From contig NZ_SSXE01000051.1 in the NCBI RefSeq assembly GCF_021699195.1, positions 1 through 50,589 of the forward strand: 50,589 bases of DNA, in the 5' to 3' direction. Shown piece by piece: positions 33,145 through 41,941 of the stretch (positions are counted from its first letter, which is position 1; every line of letters begins with the position of its first letter). The stretch comes from Nonomuraea sp. MG754425 (GTDB lineage: Bacteria; Actinomycetota; Actinomycetes; Streptosporangiales; Streptosporangiaceae). Below the pieces are notes generated by a model that was not told the DNA's origin, did not search any database, and was given only the letters and a program-made list of their open reading frames with translations. A program made the position numbers and the translations under genes.

Positions 33145-34029
33145 TCAGCAGCTCTCGCGCGCGGAAACGAGCACGTCGAGCACGGCCCGGGTCTCCCGCC
33201 ACGGCACCGGGCTGGGCGCCCCGCCGACCATCGCGAGGAACGCCTCGATCGTGCCCTCGTAGCCGAGGCCGCGGACCGGGTCGTCGCCGCTCTCGATCTC
33301 GATCGTCTCGGTGCCGTCGCGCTTGTGCAGCGTGACGGCGTAGGACTCCGACTCCGACACGCCGAGGATCTCGACCGTGCCGGTGACGCCGTCGTCCCAG
33401 CGCAGCGCCATCACCCCGGTGTCCTCCGAGCGGAGTGTGGCGTAGTGGCGTCGCGCCCCCGCCGCGCCCACCAGGCGCACCTCGGGGCCGAGCAGCGCCA
33501 CCAGCAGTTCCACGCCGTGGATGCCCATGGTGACCATCGTCCCGCCACCCTCGCCCGGCGTGTCCTGCCAGGCGTTGTAGCCGTTCGCCCAGAGTCCCAC
33601 GTCGTGCCGTACGGTCGCCCGCACGGCCAGCACCTCGCCGCGCTCCACCCGTGTCCCGGCGAAGGCCGGCGCGAAGCGCAGCACCGATCCGGACAGGACC
33701 CGGTCGTGGATCGGCAGCCGGTCGAGCTGGTCGAGCTGGGCCCGGCTGGCGGCGGCGGGCTTGTTCACGAAACAGGCGGCCCCCGTCTCCAGCACCTTGG
33801 CCAGCGCCCCTGGCACCTGGGGGTTGGGGACCGTCAGCACCACCCCGTCGAGCCGGCCGGCCAGCACCTCGTCGAGGCTGCCCGCCACCTTCACGCCCGG
33901 ATGCTCGTCGGTGAACCGGCGCAGCCGCTCCGGGTCCTGCTCCCACACCACCAGTTCGGCGTGGCGGGACAGGGTGCGGGCGTCGGTGTAGGGGTGGCTG
34001 GTCGCGAGCCCGGCGAGTGCGATGCGCAC
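33145..34029 (-). CDS. Gfo/Idh/MocA-family oxidoreductase
   Basis: 294 residues. The N-terminal Rossmann domain begins IALAGLATSHPY in place of the usual GxGxxG, a variant seen in some members. The family (E)KP motif is VNKPAA near residue 89, with the lysine kept. The C-terminal alpha/beta domain has GGGTMVTMGIHGVELLVALLG with the usual catalytic-region histidine. Such enzymes oxidise or reduce sugars, inositols or their amino derivatives with NAD(P). GTG 34029 has GGAGGAC 6 bases upstream. It stands alone, divergent from the dehydrogenase operon at 34412 and separated by a hairpin from the 12-33 kb regulon; it could serve either. No regulon operator was found before it. Confidence 0.87.
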   Translation of the reverse strand: MRIALAGLATSHPYTDARTLSRHAELVVWEQDPERLRRFTDEHPGVKVAGSLDEVLAGRLDGVVLTVPNPQVPGALAKVLETGAACFVNKPAAASRAQLDQLDRLPIHDRVLSGSVLRFAPAFAGTRVERGEVLAVRATVRHDVGLWANGYNAWQDTPGEGGGTMVTMGIHGVELLVALLGPEVRLVGAAGARRHYATLRSEDTGVMALRWDDGVTGTVEILGVSESESYAVTLHKRDGTETIEIESGDDPVRGLGYEGTIEAFLAMVGGAPSPVPWRETRAVLDVLVSARESC

Positions 34030-34411
34030 GGTCTGTCCTCCGTGTCCGGCGGCTTCGAGAAAACCCCGCCATCATGACAGCTCGCGGACGCCTCCCCGCG
34101 ACCGGCGGCGGGCAGGACCGCGCCGCCCCGGCGCCGAAATGGTTCGGCGCCGCCCTACTGTGCGTGAGCGGGGCGGCGCCGCAGAGGTTCATTCCCGCTC
34201 GCACCACGACTCACACTGATTGTTCTGCGCCTCCTGTCAGAAGCGCGGCACGGAGGCGGTCAGAGCCCGGAGCGGCGACCGCGGCACCATGGATCCGCTC
34301 CCCGGGCGGACGCTCACTGCGGAAACATTCCGGTAACAGCCCCTTGACCTACCAAAACCGGTCAAACTAGCTTCTACTACATTCTATAGAATCCAGAATG
34401 CGGAGGCGGCG
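34030..34411. promoter_or_regulatory. 382-base divergent intergenic region with promoter, hairpin and palindromes
   Basis: No gene is supported here. A perfect 9-bp hairpin GGCGCCGAA/TTCGGCGCC with loop ATGG lies at 34130-34151. Rightward promoter: -35 TTGACC (34344-34349), 18 bases, -10 TAGCTT (34368-34373). TTGACC-N10-GGTCAA (34344-34365) is an inverted repeat over the -35 box. The perfect palindrome ATTCTATAGAAT (34381-34392) lies at the predicted transcription start and is a candidate operator for the FadR-type regulator at 39857. Confidence 0.6.
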
Positions 34412-35548
34412 ATGAGCGAGACGGCCCGTGCGGCGATCGTCACGTCCGTCGCCGGTGCCGTGGAGGTTCGCGGGTACGACCTGCCCCACCCGGGCCCCGG
34501 CGAGTTCCTGCTCCAGGTCGAGCTGTGCGGCATGTGCGGCACCGACGCGCACGTCTACCGGGGACGGCTCGACAGCGTGCGCTTCCCCGCGCTGCTCGGG
34601 CACGAGATCGTCGGCCGGCTGGCCGTCCTCGGCGACGGCGTCACCACCGACCACGCGGGCCGCCCGGTCCGGGCCGGTGACCGGGTCGGCGTCTTCCCCG
34701 CGCTGAGCTGCGGCCGGTGCTACGAGTGCACCGTGCGCAGGCGGCCGGGGAGCTGTCCCGGCCGCCGCCCCTCCTACGGCTTCGCCTCCCCCGCCGACCG
34801 CCCGCCGTACCTGACCGGCGGCTTCGCCACCCACCTGTACGCCTCGAACGCCGGGACCGTCTTCTACCGCACCGACCTGCCCCCGGAGGTCGCCGTGCTG
34901 CAGGAGCCCCTGTCGGTGGCGCTGCACGCGGCCGAACGCGCCGCGCTGCGGATCGGCTCCACCGTGGTCGTGCAGGGTGTCGGCGCGATCGGGCTGATGG
35001 CGGTGGTGGCGGCGCGGGCGGCCGGGGCGGCCCGCATCGTGGCCGTCGGCGGCCCGCCGGCCCGGCTGGAGCTGGCCGCGGCGCTCGGCGCGGACGAGGT
35101 CGTGGACCTCGCCCGCGTGCCCGACCCGGACCGCCGCCGCGGCGCGGTGCTCGACGCCCTCGGCGACGGCGGACGCGGCGCGGACGCCGTCATCGGCACG
35201 GCCGGCTCGCCCGAGGCGTTCCTCGAAGGCGTCCGGCTGACGGCCGACGGCGGCGTGCTGGCGGAGGTGGGCAACTTCACCGACCGCGGCACGATCCCGT
35301 TCAATCCCTACAGCGACCTGCTGAGACGGGACATCACCCTGGCCGGCGTGTACGGCGCCGGCCCCGACATGCAGCGCAGGTACCACTCGGCGCTGTCCAT
35401 CCTCCAGCGCGGCGGCCCGCCCTTCGAACGGCTCGTCAGCCACCGCGTCCCCCTGACCGGAGTCAGACGGGCCCTGGAAGCCCTCGGCGGCGGCTACTCC
35501 CTGGACGGCAGGGACGTGGTCAAGCTCGCCGTGGACCCCTCCGCCTGA
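34412..35548 (+). CDS. Zinc-dependent alcohol/polyol dehydrogenase (MDR family)
   Basis: 378 residues. The catalytic zinc ligands are in CGMCGTDAH and GHEIVG, and a structural-zinc-like cysteine cluster is CGRCYECTVRRRPGSC. The Rossmann motif is VVQGVGAIGLMAV. Likely oxidation of a sugar alcohol or sugar to a keto compound with NAD(P), as in sorbitol or threonine dehydrogenases. ATG 34412 has GGAGG 6 bases upstream. It opens an eight-gene operon that also carries a CUT1 importer, an enolase-superfamily enzyme and an aldehyde dehydrogenase. Confidence 0.92.
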   Translation: MSETARAAIVTSVAGAVEVRGYDLPHPGPGEFLLQVELCGMCGTDAHVYRGRLDSVRFPALLGHEIVGRLAVLGDGVTTDHAGRPVRAGDRVGVFPALSCGRCYECTVRRRPGSCPGRRPSYGFASPADRPPYLTGGFATHLYASNAGTVFYRTDLPPEVAVLQEPLSVALHAAERAALRIGSTVVVQGVGAIGLMAVVAARAAGAARIVAVGGPPARLELAAALGADEVVDLARVPDPDRRRGAVLDALGDGGRGADAVIGTAGSPEAFLEGVRLTADGGVLAEVGNFTDRGTIPFNPYSDLLRRDITLAGVYGAGPDMQRRYHSALSILQRGGPPFERLVSHRVPLTGVRRALEALGGGYSLDGRDVVKLAVDPSA

Positions 35549-35599
35549 GCAGCTCCAGCGAACAACCGAACCCCCACCCCTGAAGGAGAAGTCGGCAGC

Positions 35600-36961
35600 A
35601 TGCCCAGAATCATCCGGTTGGCCGCGGCGACGTCCGCGATCGGGCTGGCCCTCACCGCGTGCGGATCGCCGGCCGAGGAGGTCGCCGCCGACGGCGGCGG
35701 TCTCGGCAGCGACGGCAGCCCGGTCTCCATCCGGGTCATCGCCAACGACGCGTTCGCCAAGCAGTGGCAGGACCAGCTCGTCCCGGAGTTCAACAAGAAG
35801 TACCCGAACATCAAGGTCACCGTGGACGGCGTGCCGTACAACGACCAGCTCGCCAAGTCGATGCTGGAGCTGACCGGCACCACCGCCACCTACGACGCGG
35901 TGCTCGCCGACGACCCCTGGCTGCCGCAGCTCGCCAAGACCGGCGCCCTCTACGACCTCAAGGGCTCCGAGCTGGCCAAGTGGAACGACCCGGACTACGA
36001 CTGGGCCGACTTCAGCCCGACGCCGCTGGCCGCCGGGCAGTGGGACGGCAAGCAGTACTCCGTCCCCGTCCGCTCCAACCTGCTGCTGATGTTCTACAAC
36101 AAGAGCCTGTACAAGAAGGCCGGGGTCAAGGAGCCGGACCAGAACACGACCTGGGAGCAGTACTTCGCCGACGCCAAGAAGCTGGTGCAGGACACCGACG
36201 GCGACGGCAAGACCGACTCGTGGGCCGTGGGCACCTACTTCACCAAGGACCCGCTGACCCCCACCATCTGGCAGACCGTGCTGAACTCCAACGGCGGCCG
36301 GCTGCTCGACGACAAGATGCAGGTCACCTTCAACGACGCCAACGGCGTCAAGGCCCTGCAGACGCAGGTCGACCTGCTCAAGTACGCCCCGCCCGGCGCG
36401 AGCACCTACCAGTTCAACGAGCCGCTGGAAGCCTTCCGCCAGGGCAAGACGGCCACCATGTTCATGTGGGGCAGCGTCTTCAAGGGCACCGCCGTGGACA
36501 AGGAGAGCACCACCCTCACCCCCGACGAGGTCGGCATCACCACGATGCCGGCGGGCACGGCCGGCCCCGGCGCGCACCGCGGCATCTGGTCGGCGGGCAT
36601 CTCCAAGAAGTCCACGCACCCGGCCGCCGCCTGGACGTGGCTGCAGTGGGTCACCTCCAAGGAGGGCGAGCAGTTCGTCGCCAAGGAGTTCGGCACGTTC
36701 CCCGCGCGCAACTCCACGCTCGACGGCGAGCCGCCCGCCGACTGGGCCAAGCCGGTCTACGCGGCGCTGAAGTCGGGCTACGAGGTGGTCTCGAAGAACG
36801 AGATGTGGCGTCCGCGGCTGCCCGAGTCGGACGCCGTCCAGCAGATCCTGGCGCTGCAGACCAGCCAGGCCATCTCCGGCCAGGCGACGGCGCAGGAGGC
36901 CGTGCAGCGGGCCGCCGACGAGATCACCGGACTGCTGAAGTCCAAGGGCTACGGTCAGTGA
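35600..36961 (+). CDS. Sugar ABC importer, lipoprotein binding protein (family 1)
   Basis: 453 residues. The lipoprotein signal ends in LTAC, followed by a short acidic tether. Family 1 features are FNKKYPNIKVTVDGVPYND, YSVPVRSNLLLMFYNKSLYKKAG and IWSAGISKKSTHPAAAW. AAGGAGAA lies about 10 bases before ATG 35600. The stop overlaps the first permease start (GTGA). Captures the sugar or sugar acid used by the operon. No ATPase gene accompanies it, so a shared ATPase encoded elsewhere is likely. Confidence 0.94.
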   Translation: MPRIIRLAAATSAIGLALTACGSPAEEVAADGGGLGSDGSPVSIRVIANDAFAKQWQDQLVPEFNKKYPNIKVTVDGVPYNDQLAKSMLELTGTTATYDAVLADDPWLPQLAKTGALYDLKGSELAKWNDPDYDWADFSPTPLAAGQWDGKQYSVPVRSNLLLMFYNKSLYKKAGVKEPDQNTTWEQYFADAKKLVQDTDGDGKTDSWAVGTYFTKDPLTPTIWQTVLNSNGGRLLDDKMQVTFNDANGVKALQTQVDLLKYAPPGASTYQFNEPLEAFRQGKTATMFMWGSVFKGTAVDKESTTLTPDEVGITTMPAGTAGPGAHRGIWSAGISKKSTHPAAAWTWLQWVTSKEGEQFVAKEFGTFPARNSTLDGEPPADWAKPVYAALKSGYEVVSKNEMWRPRLPESDAVQQILALQTSQAISGQATAQEAVQRAADEITGLLKSKGYGQ

Positions 36962-37848
36962 TCGGTAAGCGGGTACGGCTGGGAGAGCCGGGCACGGCCT
37001 GGCTCTTCCTGACCCCGGCCCTGGTGCTGCTGGCCGGCATGCTGCTCTACCCCGTCTTCTACACGGTCTGGGTGAGCCTGTCGGACTTCGACCTGGCCAC
37101 CTTCCAGCCGTCCGGCTGGGTGGGACTGCGCAACTACGAGCTGGTGCTGAAGGACCCCGGCTTCCTGGAGTCGCTCAAGGTCACCGGCATCTACCTGGTG
37201 ATCGCGCTGCCGCTGCAGATGGTGCTGGGCTTCGCCATCGCGTTCCTGCTCAACGTCGAGTGGCGGGGGCGCGGCGTGCTGCGCGCGCTGTTCCTGGTGC
37301 CCATGGTCGTCGCGCCGGTCGTGGCGGGCGGCGTGTGGCGGATGCTGCTCGACCCGCTGTGGGGCGTGGTCAACTACACGCTCGGGCTGGTCGGCATCGG
37401 CCCGATCGAGTGGATCGGCGACCCCACGCTGGCCATGGCGAGCGTGATCATCATCGACACCTGGCGGTGGACGCCCTTCGTGGTGCTGATCGCCGCCGCC
37501 GGCATCATGGCGCTGCCCGGCGAGGTGTACGAGGCCGCCAGGTCCGACGGCGCCGGCCGCTGGCAGACCCTGCGCCACGTCACGCTGCCGCTGCTGGTGC
37601 CGGTGATGGCCGCGGCGTTCATCGTGCGCTGGCTGGGCGCGGTCAAGATGTTCGACATCGCGCTGGCCGCGACCAGGGGCGGGCCCGGCAACTCCACGAA
37701 CGTGCTCAACCTCTACATCTACGAGAAGGGCTTCCGCAGCCTGGAGTTCGGCTCCGCCTCCTCGATGGCCACGATCGTGCTGATCGTGACCATGCTCCTG
37801 ACCATCGTCCTGTTCCGTGTCAGCCACCGCCTGGAGAACCGATGGTGA
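36958..37848 (+). CDS. CUT1-type sugar ABC importer permease (MalF type)
   Basis: 296 residues, about six membrane segments, starting GTG in a GTGA overlap with the binding-protein gene. N-terminal TAWLFLTPALVLLAGMLLYP is the first helix, and the EAA loop is EVYEAARSDGAGRWQTLRHV. Forms a heterodimer with the next gene, which it overlaps by 7 bases. Confidence 0.93.
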   Translation: MIGKRVRLGEPGTAWLFLTPALVLLAGMLLYPVFYTVWVSLSDFDLATFQPSGWVGLRNYELVLKDPGFLESLKVTGIYLVIALPLQMVLGFAIAFLLNVEWRGRGVLRALFLVPMVVAPVVAGGVWRMLLDPLWGVVNYTLGLVGIGPIEWIGDPTLAMASVIIIDTWRWTPFVVLIAAAGIMALPGEVYEAARSDGAGRWQTLRHVTLPLLVPVMAAAFIVRWLGAVKMFDIALAATRGGPGNSTNVLNLYIYEKGFRSLEFGSASSMATIVLIVTMLLTIVLFRVSHRLENRW

Positions 37849-38672
37849 GGTCCAAGGCCGGGCGCTACGCCGCCATCGCCGGCGGCGTCCTGGTGACGTT
37901 GCTCTTCCTGTTCCCCGTCCTCTACATGGTCAGCATCTCCTTCAAGCTGCCGAGGGACATCTTCACCGTCCCGCCGCGCTGGCTGAGCGAGCTGACCTTC
38001 GACAACTACGTCAGCTACTTCGAGCAGGCGCGCATCCTGCCCCGCATGATCAACACGATCATCGTGGCGGCCGGCGCGTCGGCCATCTCGATGGTGGCCG
38101 GCTCGATGGCCGGGTACGCGCTGTCGCGGCTGCGCATGCGCGGCGCGGGCGTCGTCGGCGGGCTGATCCTGGCCTCCCGCGCGGTGCCGCCGATCGCCCT
38201 GGTCGTGCCGCTGTTCCTGGTGGCCCGCAAGCTCGGGCTGACCGACCAGTACATCACCGTGATCCTGGCCTACGTCACCTTCCTGGTGCCGTACGTGGTG
38301 TGGCTGATGCGGGCGTTCTTCCGCAGCCTGCCACCGGAGCTGGAGGAGGCGGCGATGATCGACGGCTGCACCAGGTTCGGGGCGTTCTTCCGGATCATCG
38401 TGCCCACGAGCCTGACGGGCCTGGTCTCCACGCTGATCTTCTGCATCATCCTGGCCTGGGAGGAGCTGCTGTTCGCGCTCATCCTCACCAACGACCGGGC
38501 GGTCACGATCCCGGTCGCCATCGCGGGGATCGCGGCCGACACCGAGAAGGGCGGGCTGTGGGGCCCGCTGGCGGCGGTGGGCGTGCTCACCGTGCTGCCC
38601 GTGGTGATCTTCGCGCTGGCCGTGCAGAAGTACCTGATCAAGGGTCTCGCCGACGGCGCGACCAAGGGGTGA
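37842..38672 (+). CDS. CUT1-type sugar ABC importer permease (MalG type)
   Basis: 276 residues, about six membrane segments. The EAA loop reads ELEEAAMIDGCTRFGAFFRI. ATG 37842 has GGAG about 7 bases upstream inside the preceding gene; GTG 37845 is an alternative. The frame is open upstream through the other permease gene but has no permease character there. It is followed after 7 bases by the enolase-superfamily gene. Confidence 0.93.
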   Translation: MVRSKAGRYAAIAGGVLVTLLFLFPVLYMVSISFKLPRDIFTVPPRWLSELTFDNYVSYFEQARILPRMINTIIVAAGASAISMVAGSMAGYALSRLRMRGAGVVGGLILASRAVPPIALVVPLFLVARKLGLTDQYITVILAYVTFLVPYVVWLMRAFFRSLPPELEEAAMIDGCTRFGAFFRIIVPTSLTGLVSTLIFCIILAWEELLFALILTNDRAVTIPVAIAGIAADTEKGGLWGPLAAVGVLTVLPVVIFALAVQKYLIKGLADGATKG

Positions 38673-38679
38673 GGGGCAG

Positions 38680-39840
38680 ATGAAGATCACGGATGTGCGC
38701 GGACGGGTCATCGAGATGCCCTATCCGCGGCCGTTCCGCCCGTCCTGGGCGCCGGAGGGCGCGCACCGCGCGATGTCGGCGGTGATCGTCGAGGTCGAGA
38801 CCGACGCGGGAGTGGTCGGCGTGGCGGGCGGCGACATGGGGCACGGCACCGGCCCGATGCTGCTGGAGGCGATCCACGGCTGGATCAGGCCGCAGCTCGT
38901 CGGGCTCGACGCGTTCGCGACCACGCACGTGGCCAACCGGCTGCGGTACGTGGCCGAGTACGTCTTCCCCCGCCCCTGGGTCGTCGGCGTGGCCGTCTGG
39001 GACGCCGTCGGCAAGGCGTGCGGGCAGCCGCTGTACAAGCTGTGGGGCGGGCACGCGGGAGCCGTGCGCGCCTACGCCAGCTTCGGCGAGGTGCGCGCGG
39101 CGAAGCAGCGGGCCGAGGACGCGCTGCGCGTGGTCGAGCAGGGCTTCCAGGGCATCAAGCTGCGGGTGCACGCCGCCACCGTGGCCGAGGACGTGGCCCA
39201 GGTCGCGGCCGTGCGCGAGGCGGTCGGCCCGGACGTGGCCATCATGGTCGACGCCAACCAGGCCGCCTCCCGCTGGCGGTACGCCCCCGACGGCACCCGG
39301 CTGATCTGGGACTACGACCGGGCCCTGACCACGGCCAGGGAGCTGGCCGGGCTGGGCGTGGCCTGGCTGGAGGAGCCGCTGCCCCGGCACGACTACCGGG
39401 CGCTGTGCGAGCTGACCGCCGCCTCGCCCATCCCGATCGCGGGCTGCGAGCACAACCGGGGCATCGGGCAGCTCGTCCGGATGCTGGAGGACGGCTGCTT
39501 CGACATCTTCCAGCCGGACGCCAACGAGAGCGAGGAGATCGGCGCGCTGCGCGACTTCGGCGCGATGGCCGCGGCCAGGCAGCGCCGGGTGATCCCGCAC
39601 GCGTGGGCGACGGGCCTCGGCGTGGCCGGGAACCTGCAGCTCTGCGCGTCGCTGCCGAACTGCGACTGGCTGGAGTATCCCTACGATCCGCCGGTGATCG
39701 TCCCGGAGGTGTTCCACGCGATGCTCACCGAGCCGCTGCTGCCCGATTCGTCCGGGCTCGTAGCCGTTCCGGAGGGGCCTGGACTCGGTGTAGAGCTTGA
39801 CTACGCGGCGATCGAGCCGCTCACCGTCCAACGGGTCTGA
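38680..39840 (+). CDS. Mandelate racemase/muconate lactonizing-like enzyme of the enolase superfamily
   Basis: 386 residues: an N-terminal capping domain and a TIM barrel. The metal ligands look complete: Asp191 (MVDAN), Glu231 or Glu232 (LEEPL) and Glu257 (GCEHN). The general acid/base set is Lys160 in KLR at the end of the second barrel strand, and an Asp280-His307 dyad (QPDAN and IPHAW). The usual KxK is KxR here. With the importer, dehydrogenase and aldehyde dehydrogenase of the operon, a sugar-acid dehydratase giving a 2-keto-3-deoxy acid is most likely; this is inference. ATG 38680 has GAGGGG 3 bases upstream. Confidence 0.9.
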   Translation: MKITDVRGRVIEMPYPRPFRPSWAPEGAHRAMSAVIVEVETDAGVVGVAGGDMGHGTGPMLLEAIHGWIRPQLVGLDAFATTHVANRLRYVAEYVFPRPWVVGVAVWDAVGKACGQPLYKLWGGHAGAVRAYASFGEVRAAKQRAEDALRVVEQGFQGIKLRVHAATVAEDVAQVAAVREAVGPDVAIMVDANQAASRWRYAPDGTRLIWDYDRALTTARELAGLGVAWLEEPLPRHDYRALCELTAASPIPIAGCEHNRGIGQLVRMLEDGCFDIFQPDANESEEIGALRDFGAMAAARQRRVIPHAWATGLGVAGNLQLCASLPNCDWLEYPYDPPVIVPEVFHAMLTEPLLPDSSGLVAVPEGPGLGVELDYAAIEPLTVQRV

Positions 39841-39842
39841 AG

Positions 39843-39856
39843 GGTTGTCGACAACC
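39843..39856. promoter_or_regulatory. Perfect palindrome before the FadR-type regulator gene
   Basis: GGTTGTCGACAACC is a perfect 14-bp palindrome ending at the base before the ATG. The TTGT...ACAA half-sites resemble operators of FadR/VanR-type GntR proteins, so autoregulation within the operon is likely. It also occupies the place of the ribosome binding site; AAGGG lies just before it. Confidence 0.65.
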
Positions 39857-40528
39857 ATGGCCGAACCGCGTTCCCCGTTCCGCACCAAGGCGGACCTGGC
39901 GGCGGAGCACATCAAGCACCTCATCATGACGGGCGCGGCGGCTCCCGGCAGCAAGATCATCACCCGGGTGGTCGCGGAGGCCGTCGGCATCAGCGAGACC
40001 CCCGTGCGCGAGGCGATCAAGCAGCTCTGCTCGGAGGAGTGGCTGGTCGAGCGCCCGCACGTGGGCGCCGTGGTGGCCGAGTTCACGGTGGAGAACGTCC
40101 GCGAGCTGTACAGCGTGCGGGCGGCGCTGACCGCGCTGGCGCTCAAGCTCGGCGGCGAGGCGCTGGCCGGCGAGCGGCTCGCGGCGGTGGACGACGTGCT
40201 GGCCCGCTGCGAGGTCGCCGTGCGCGAGGCGGACGTGGCCGTGTTCGCCATGCTCAACCGGCGTTTCCACTCGCTGCTGTGCGACACCGAGCACAGCAGG
40301 CTCACCCACCGCATGCTCCAGGGGCTGTGGGCCAGGACGGAGACCGCCCAGCGCGGCTTCCGCCTGGTGCCCTGGCGGCTGCCCGAGTCGCACGCCGAGC
40401 ACGTGGCCATCAGGAACGCTTTAGTGACCGGGGACATCGACCTGGCCAGCGAGTTGCAGCACGCGCACGAGATGGCCGCCATGCAAGCACTGATCGACGA
40501 ACTGCGGGAGAAGAATGGACACGGCTGA
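39857..40528 (+). CDS. GntR-family regulator, FadR/FCD type
   Basis: 223 residues. Winged helix at about 10-75 (AEHIKHLIMTGAAAPGSKI, then VGISETPVREAIKQL). The rest is an all-helical FCD domain with the usual metal/effector residues: NRRFHSLL and SHAEHVAIRNALVTGD followed by a late histidine in LQHAHE. Such proteins sense an organic or sugar acid, in line with the surrounding enzymes. The gene sits inside the operon, 16 bases after the dehydratase, and its 3' end overlaps the aldehyde dehydrogenase by 14 bases. Candidate targets are the palindromes at 39843-39856 and 34381-34392, which differ in sequence. Confidence 0.92.
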   Translation: MAEPRSPFRTKADLAAEHIKHLIMTGAAAPGSKIITRVVAEAVGISETPVREAIKQLCSEEWLVERPHVGAVVAEFTVENVRELYSVRAALTALALKLGGEALAGERLAAVDDVLARCEVAVREADVAVFAMLNRRFHSLLCDTEHSRLTHRMLQGLWARTETAQRGFRLVPWRLPESHAEHVAIRNALVTGDIDLASELQHAHEMAAMQALIDELREKNGHG

Positions 40529-41939
40529 GGCCGGGGGCAGGGCCCTGATCGGCGGCGTGTGGCAGGCGGAGCCGGACGGGCGCACGTTCGCCGTGCACGA
40601 CCCGGCGACCGGCGCGGCCATCGCGCGGGTGAGCGACTGCGGCGCCGAGCTGACCGGGCGGGCGGTCGAGGCCGCCGCGCGGGCGTTGCCCGGCTGGCGC
40701 GCGCTGCCCGCGCACGAGCGGGCGGAGCTGATGCGCCGCGCGGCCGGCGAGCTGGCCGCGCGGGCCGCCGAGATCGGCGCGACGATGACGGCCGAGCAGG
40801 GCAAGCCGCCGGCCGAGGCCACGGCCGAGGTGCTGTCGGGGGCCGAGCACCTGTCGTGGGCCGCCGAGGAGACCCGCCGCCTGTACGGGAGCACGGTGCC
40901 GGGCGCGAACGCGGCCAACCGCATCTGGCTGCTGCCCGAGCCGGTCGGGGTGGTGGCCGGCATCACCCCGTGGAACTTCCCGGTCTCGATGATCACCCGC
41001 AAGCTGGGCCCGGCGCTGGCCGCGGGCTGCACGGTGGTGCTCAAGCCCGCCGAGCAGACCCCGCTGTCGGCGATCGCGGTGGCCGAGGCGTTCACCGCGG
41101 CGGGGCTGCCGCCCGGGGTGTTCAACCTCGTGCCGACCGCCAGGCCCGCCGTCTTCGCCGAGACGGTGATGGCCGACCCGCGGGTGCGCAAGGTCTCCTT
41201 CACCGGCTCGACCGAGGTCGGCAGGGAGCTGATCAGGCGCAGCGCCGACGACGTCAAGCGGCTGAGCGTGGAGCTCGGCGGGCACGCGCCCGTGCTGGTC
41301 TTCCCCGACGCCGACCCGCTGGCCGCCGCGGCGGCCGTGGCGCGCAGCAAGTTCCTCAACGCCGGGCAGGCGTGCACGTCCCCGAACCGGGTCTACGTGC
41401 ACCGCGACGTGGCCGCCGCCTTCACCGGCGCGCTGGTGGAGCACGCCGAGGCGATCACGCCGGGCGTGGACATGGGCCCGCTCATCGACGGGGCCGCGCT
41501 GGCCAAGGTCGAGCGGCACGTCGCCGACGCCCTCGCGCGCGGCGCGACCGCGCTGACCGGCGGGCGGCGGCTCGACCGGCCGGGCACCTTCTACCCGCCG
41601 ACCGTGCTGGCCGGGGTGACCGGCGAGATGCTGGTCTGCCGGGAGGAGACGTTCGGCCCGGTCGCGCCGATCATCGAGTACGACGACGTCGAGACCGTGG
41701 TGGCGCGGGCCAACGCCACCCCGTACGGGCTGACCGCCTACGTGTGGACCCGCGACCTGGCCAGGACCCTGCGGGTGGCCGAGGAGCTGGAGTTCGGCAT
41801 GGTCACCGTGAACGGCGGCCCGCTGGCGCCCCCGCAGGCGCCCTTCGGCGGGATCAAGAACAGCGGCTACGGCCGCGAGGGCGGCAGCCTGGGCGTGGCC
41901 GACTATCTGGACTACAAGTACCTGAGCGTGGGGTTGTGA
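40515..41939 (+). CDS. NAD(P)-dependent aldehyde dehydrogenase (semialdehyde dehydrogenase type)
   Basis: 474 residues. The catalytic cysteine is Cys287 in NAGQACTSPNR and the general base Glu253 in VELGGHAP, spaced 34 as in the family. ITPWNFPVSM and the cofactor region TGSTEVGRELI are intact. Most like succinate-semialdehyde or alpha-ketoglutarate-semialdehyde dehydrogenases, which would end an oxidative sugar-acid pathway; the exact substrate is not certain. ATG 40515 has GAGAAG 1 to 2 bases upstream and overlaps the regulator gene. Confidence 0.93.
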   Translation: MDTAEAGGRALIGGVWQAEPDGRTFAVHDPATGAAIARVSDCGAELTGRAVEAAARALPGWRALPAHERAELMRRAAGELAARAAEIGATMTAEQGKPPAEATAEVLSGAEHLSWAAEETRRLYGSTVPGANAANRIWLLPEPVGVVAGITPWNFPVSMITRKLGPALAAGCTVVLKPAEQTPLSAIAVAEAFTAAGLPPGVFNLVPTARPAVFAETVMADPRVRKVSFTGSTEVGRELIRRSADDVKRLSVELGGHAPVLVFPDADPLAAAAAVARSKFLNAGQACTSPNRVYVHRDVAAAFTGALVEHAEAITPGVDMGPLIDGAALAKVERHVADALARGATALTGGRRLDRPGTFYPPTVLAGVTGEMLVCREETFGPVAPIIEYDDVETVVARANATPYGLTAYVWTRDLARTLRVAEELEFGMVTVNGGPLAPPQAPFGGIKNSGYGREGGSLGVADYLDYKYLSVGL

Positions 41940-41941
41940 CG

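Noticed and set aside
34017..34370. A 117-codon frame in the 34030-34411 intergenic region
   Set aside because: It has no ribosome site or family pattern, begins inside the opposite gene and covers the promoter and hairpin.
35659..37848. A 729-codon frame joining binding-protein and permease regions
   Set aside because: Only the last 296 codons look like a permease; the rest is the binding-protein gene out of frame.
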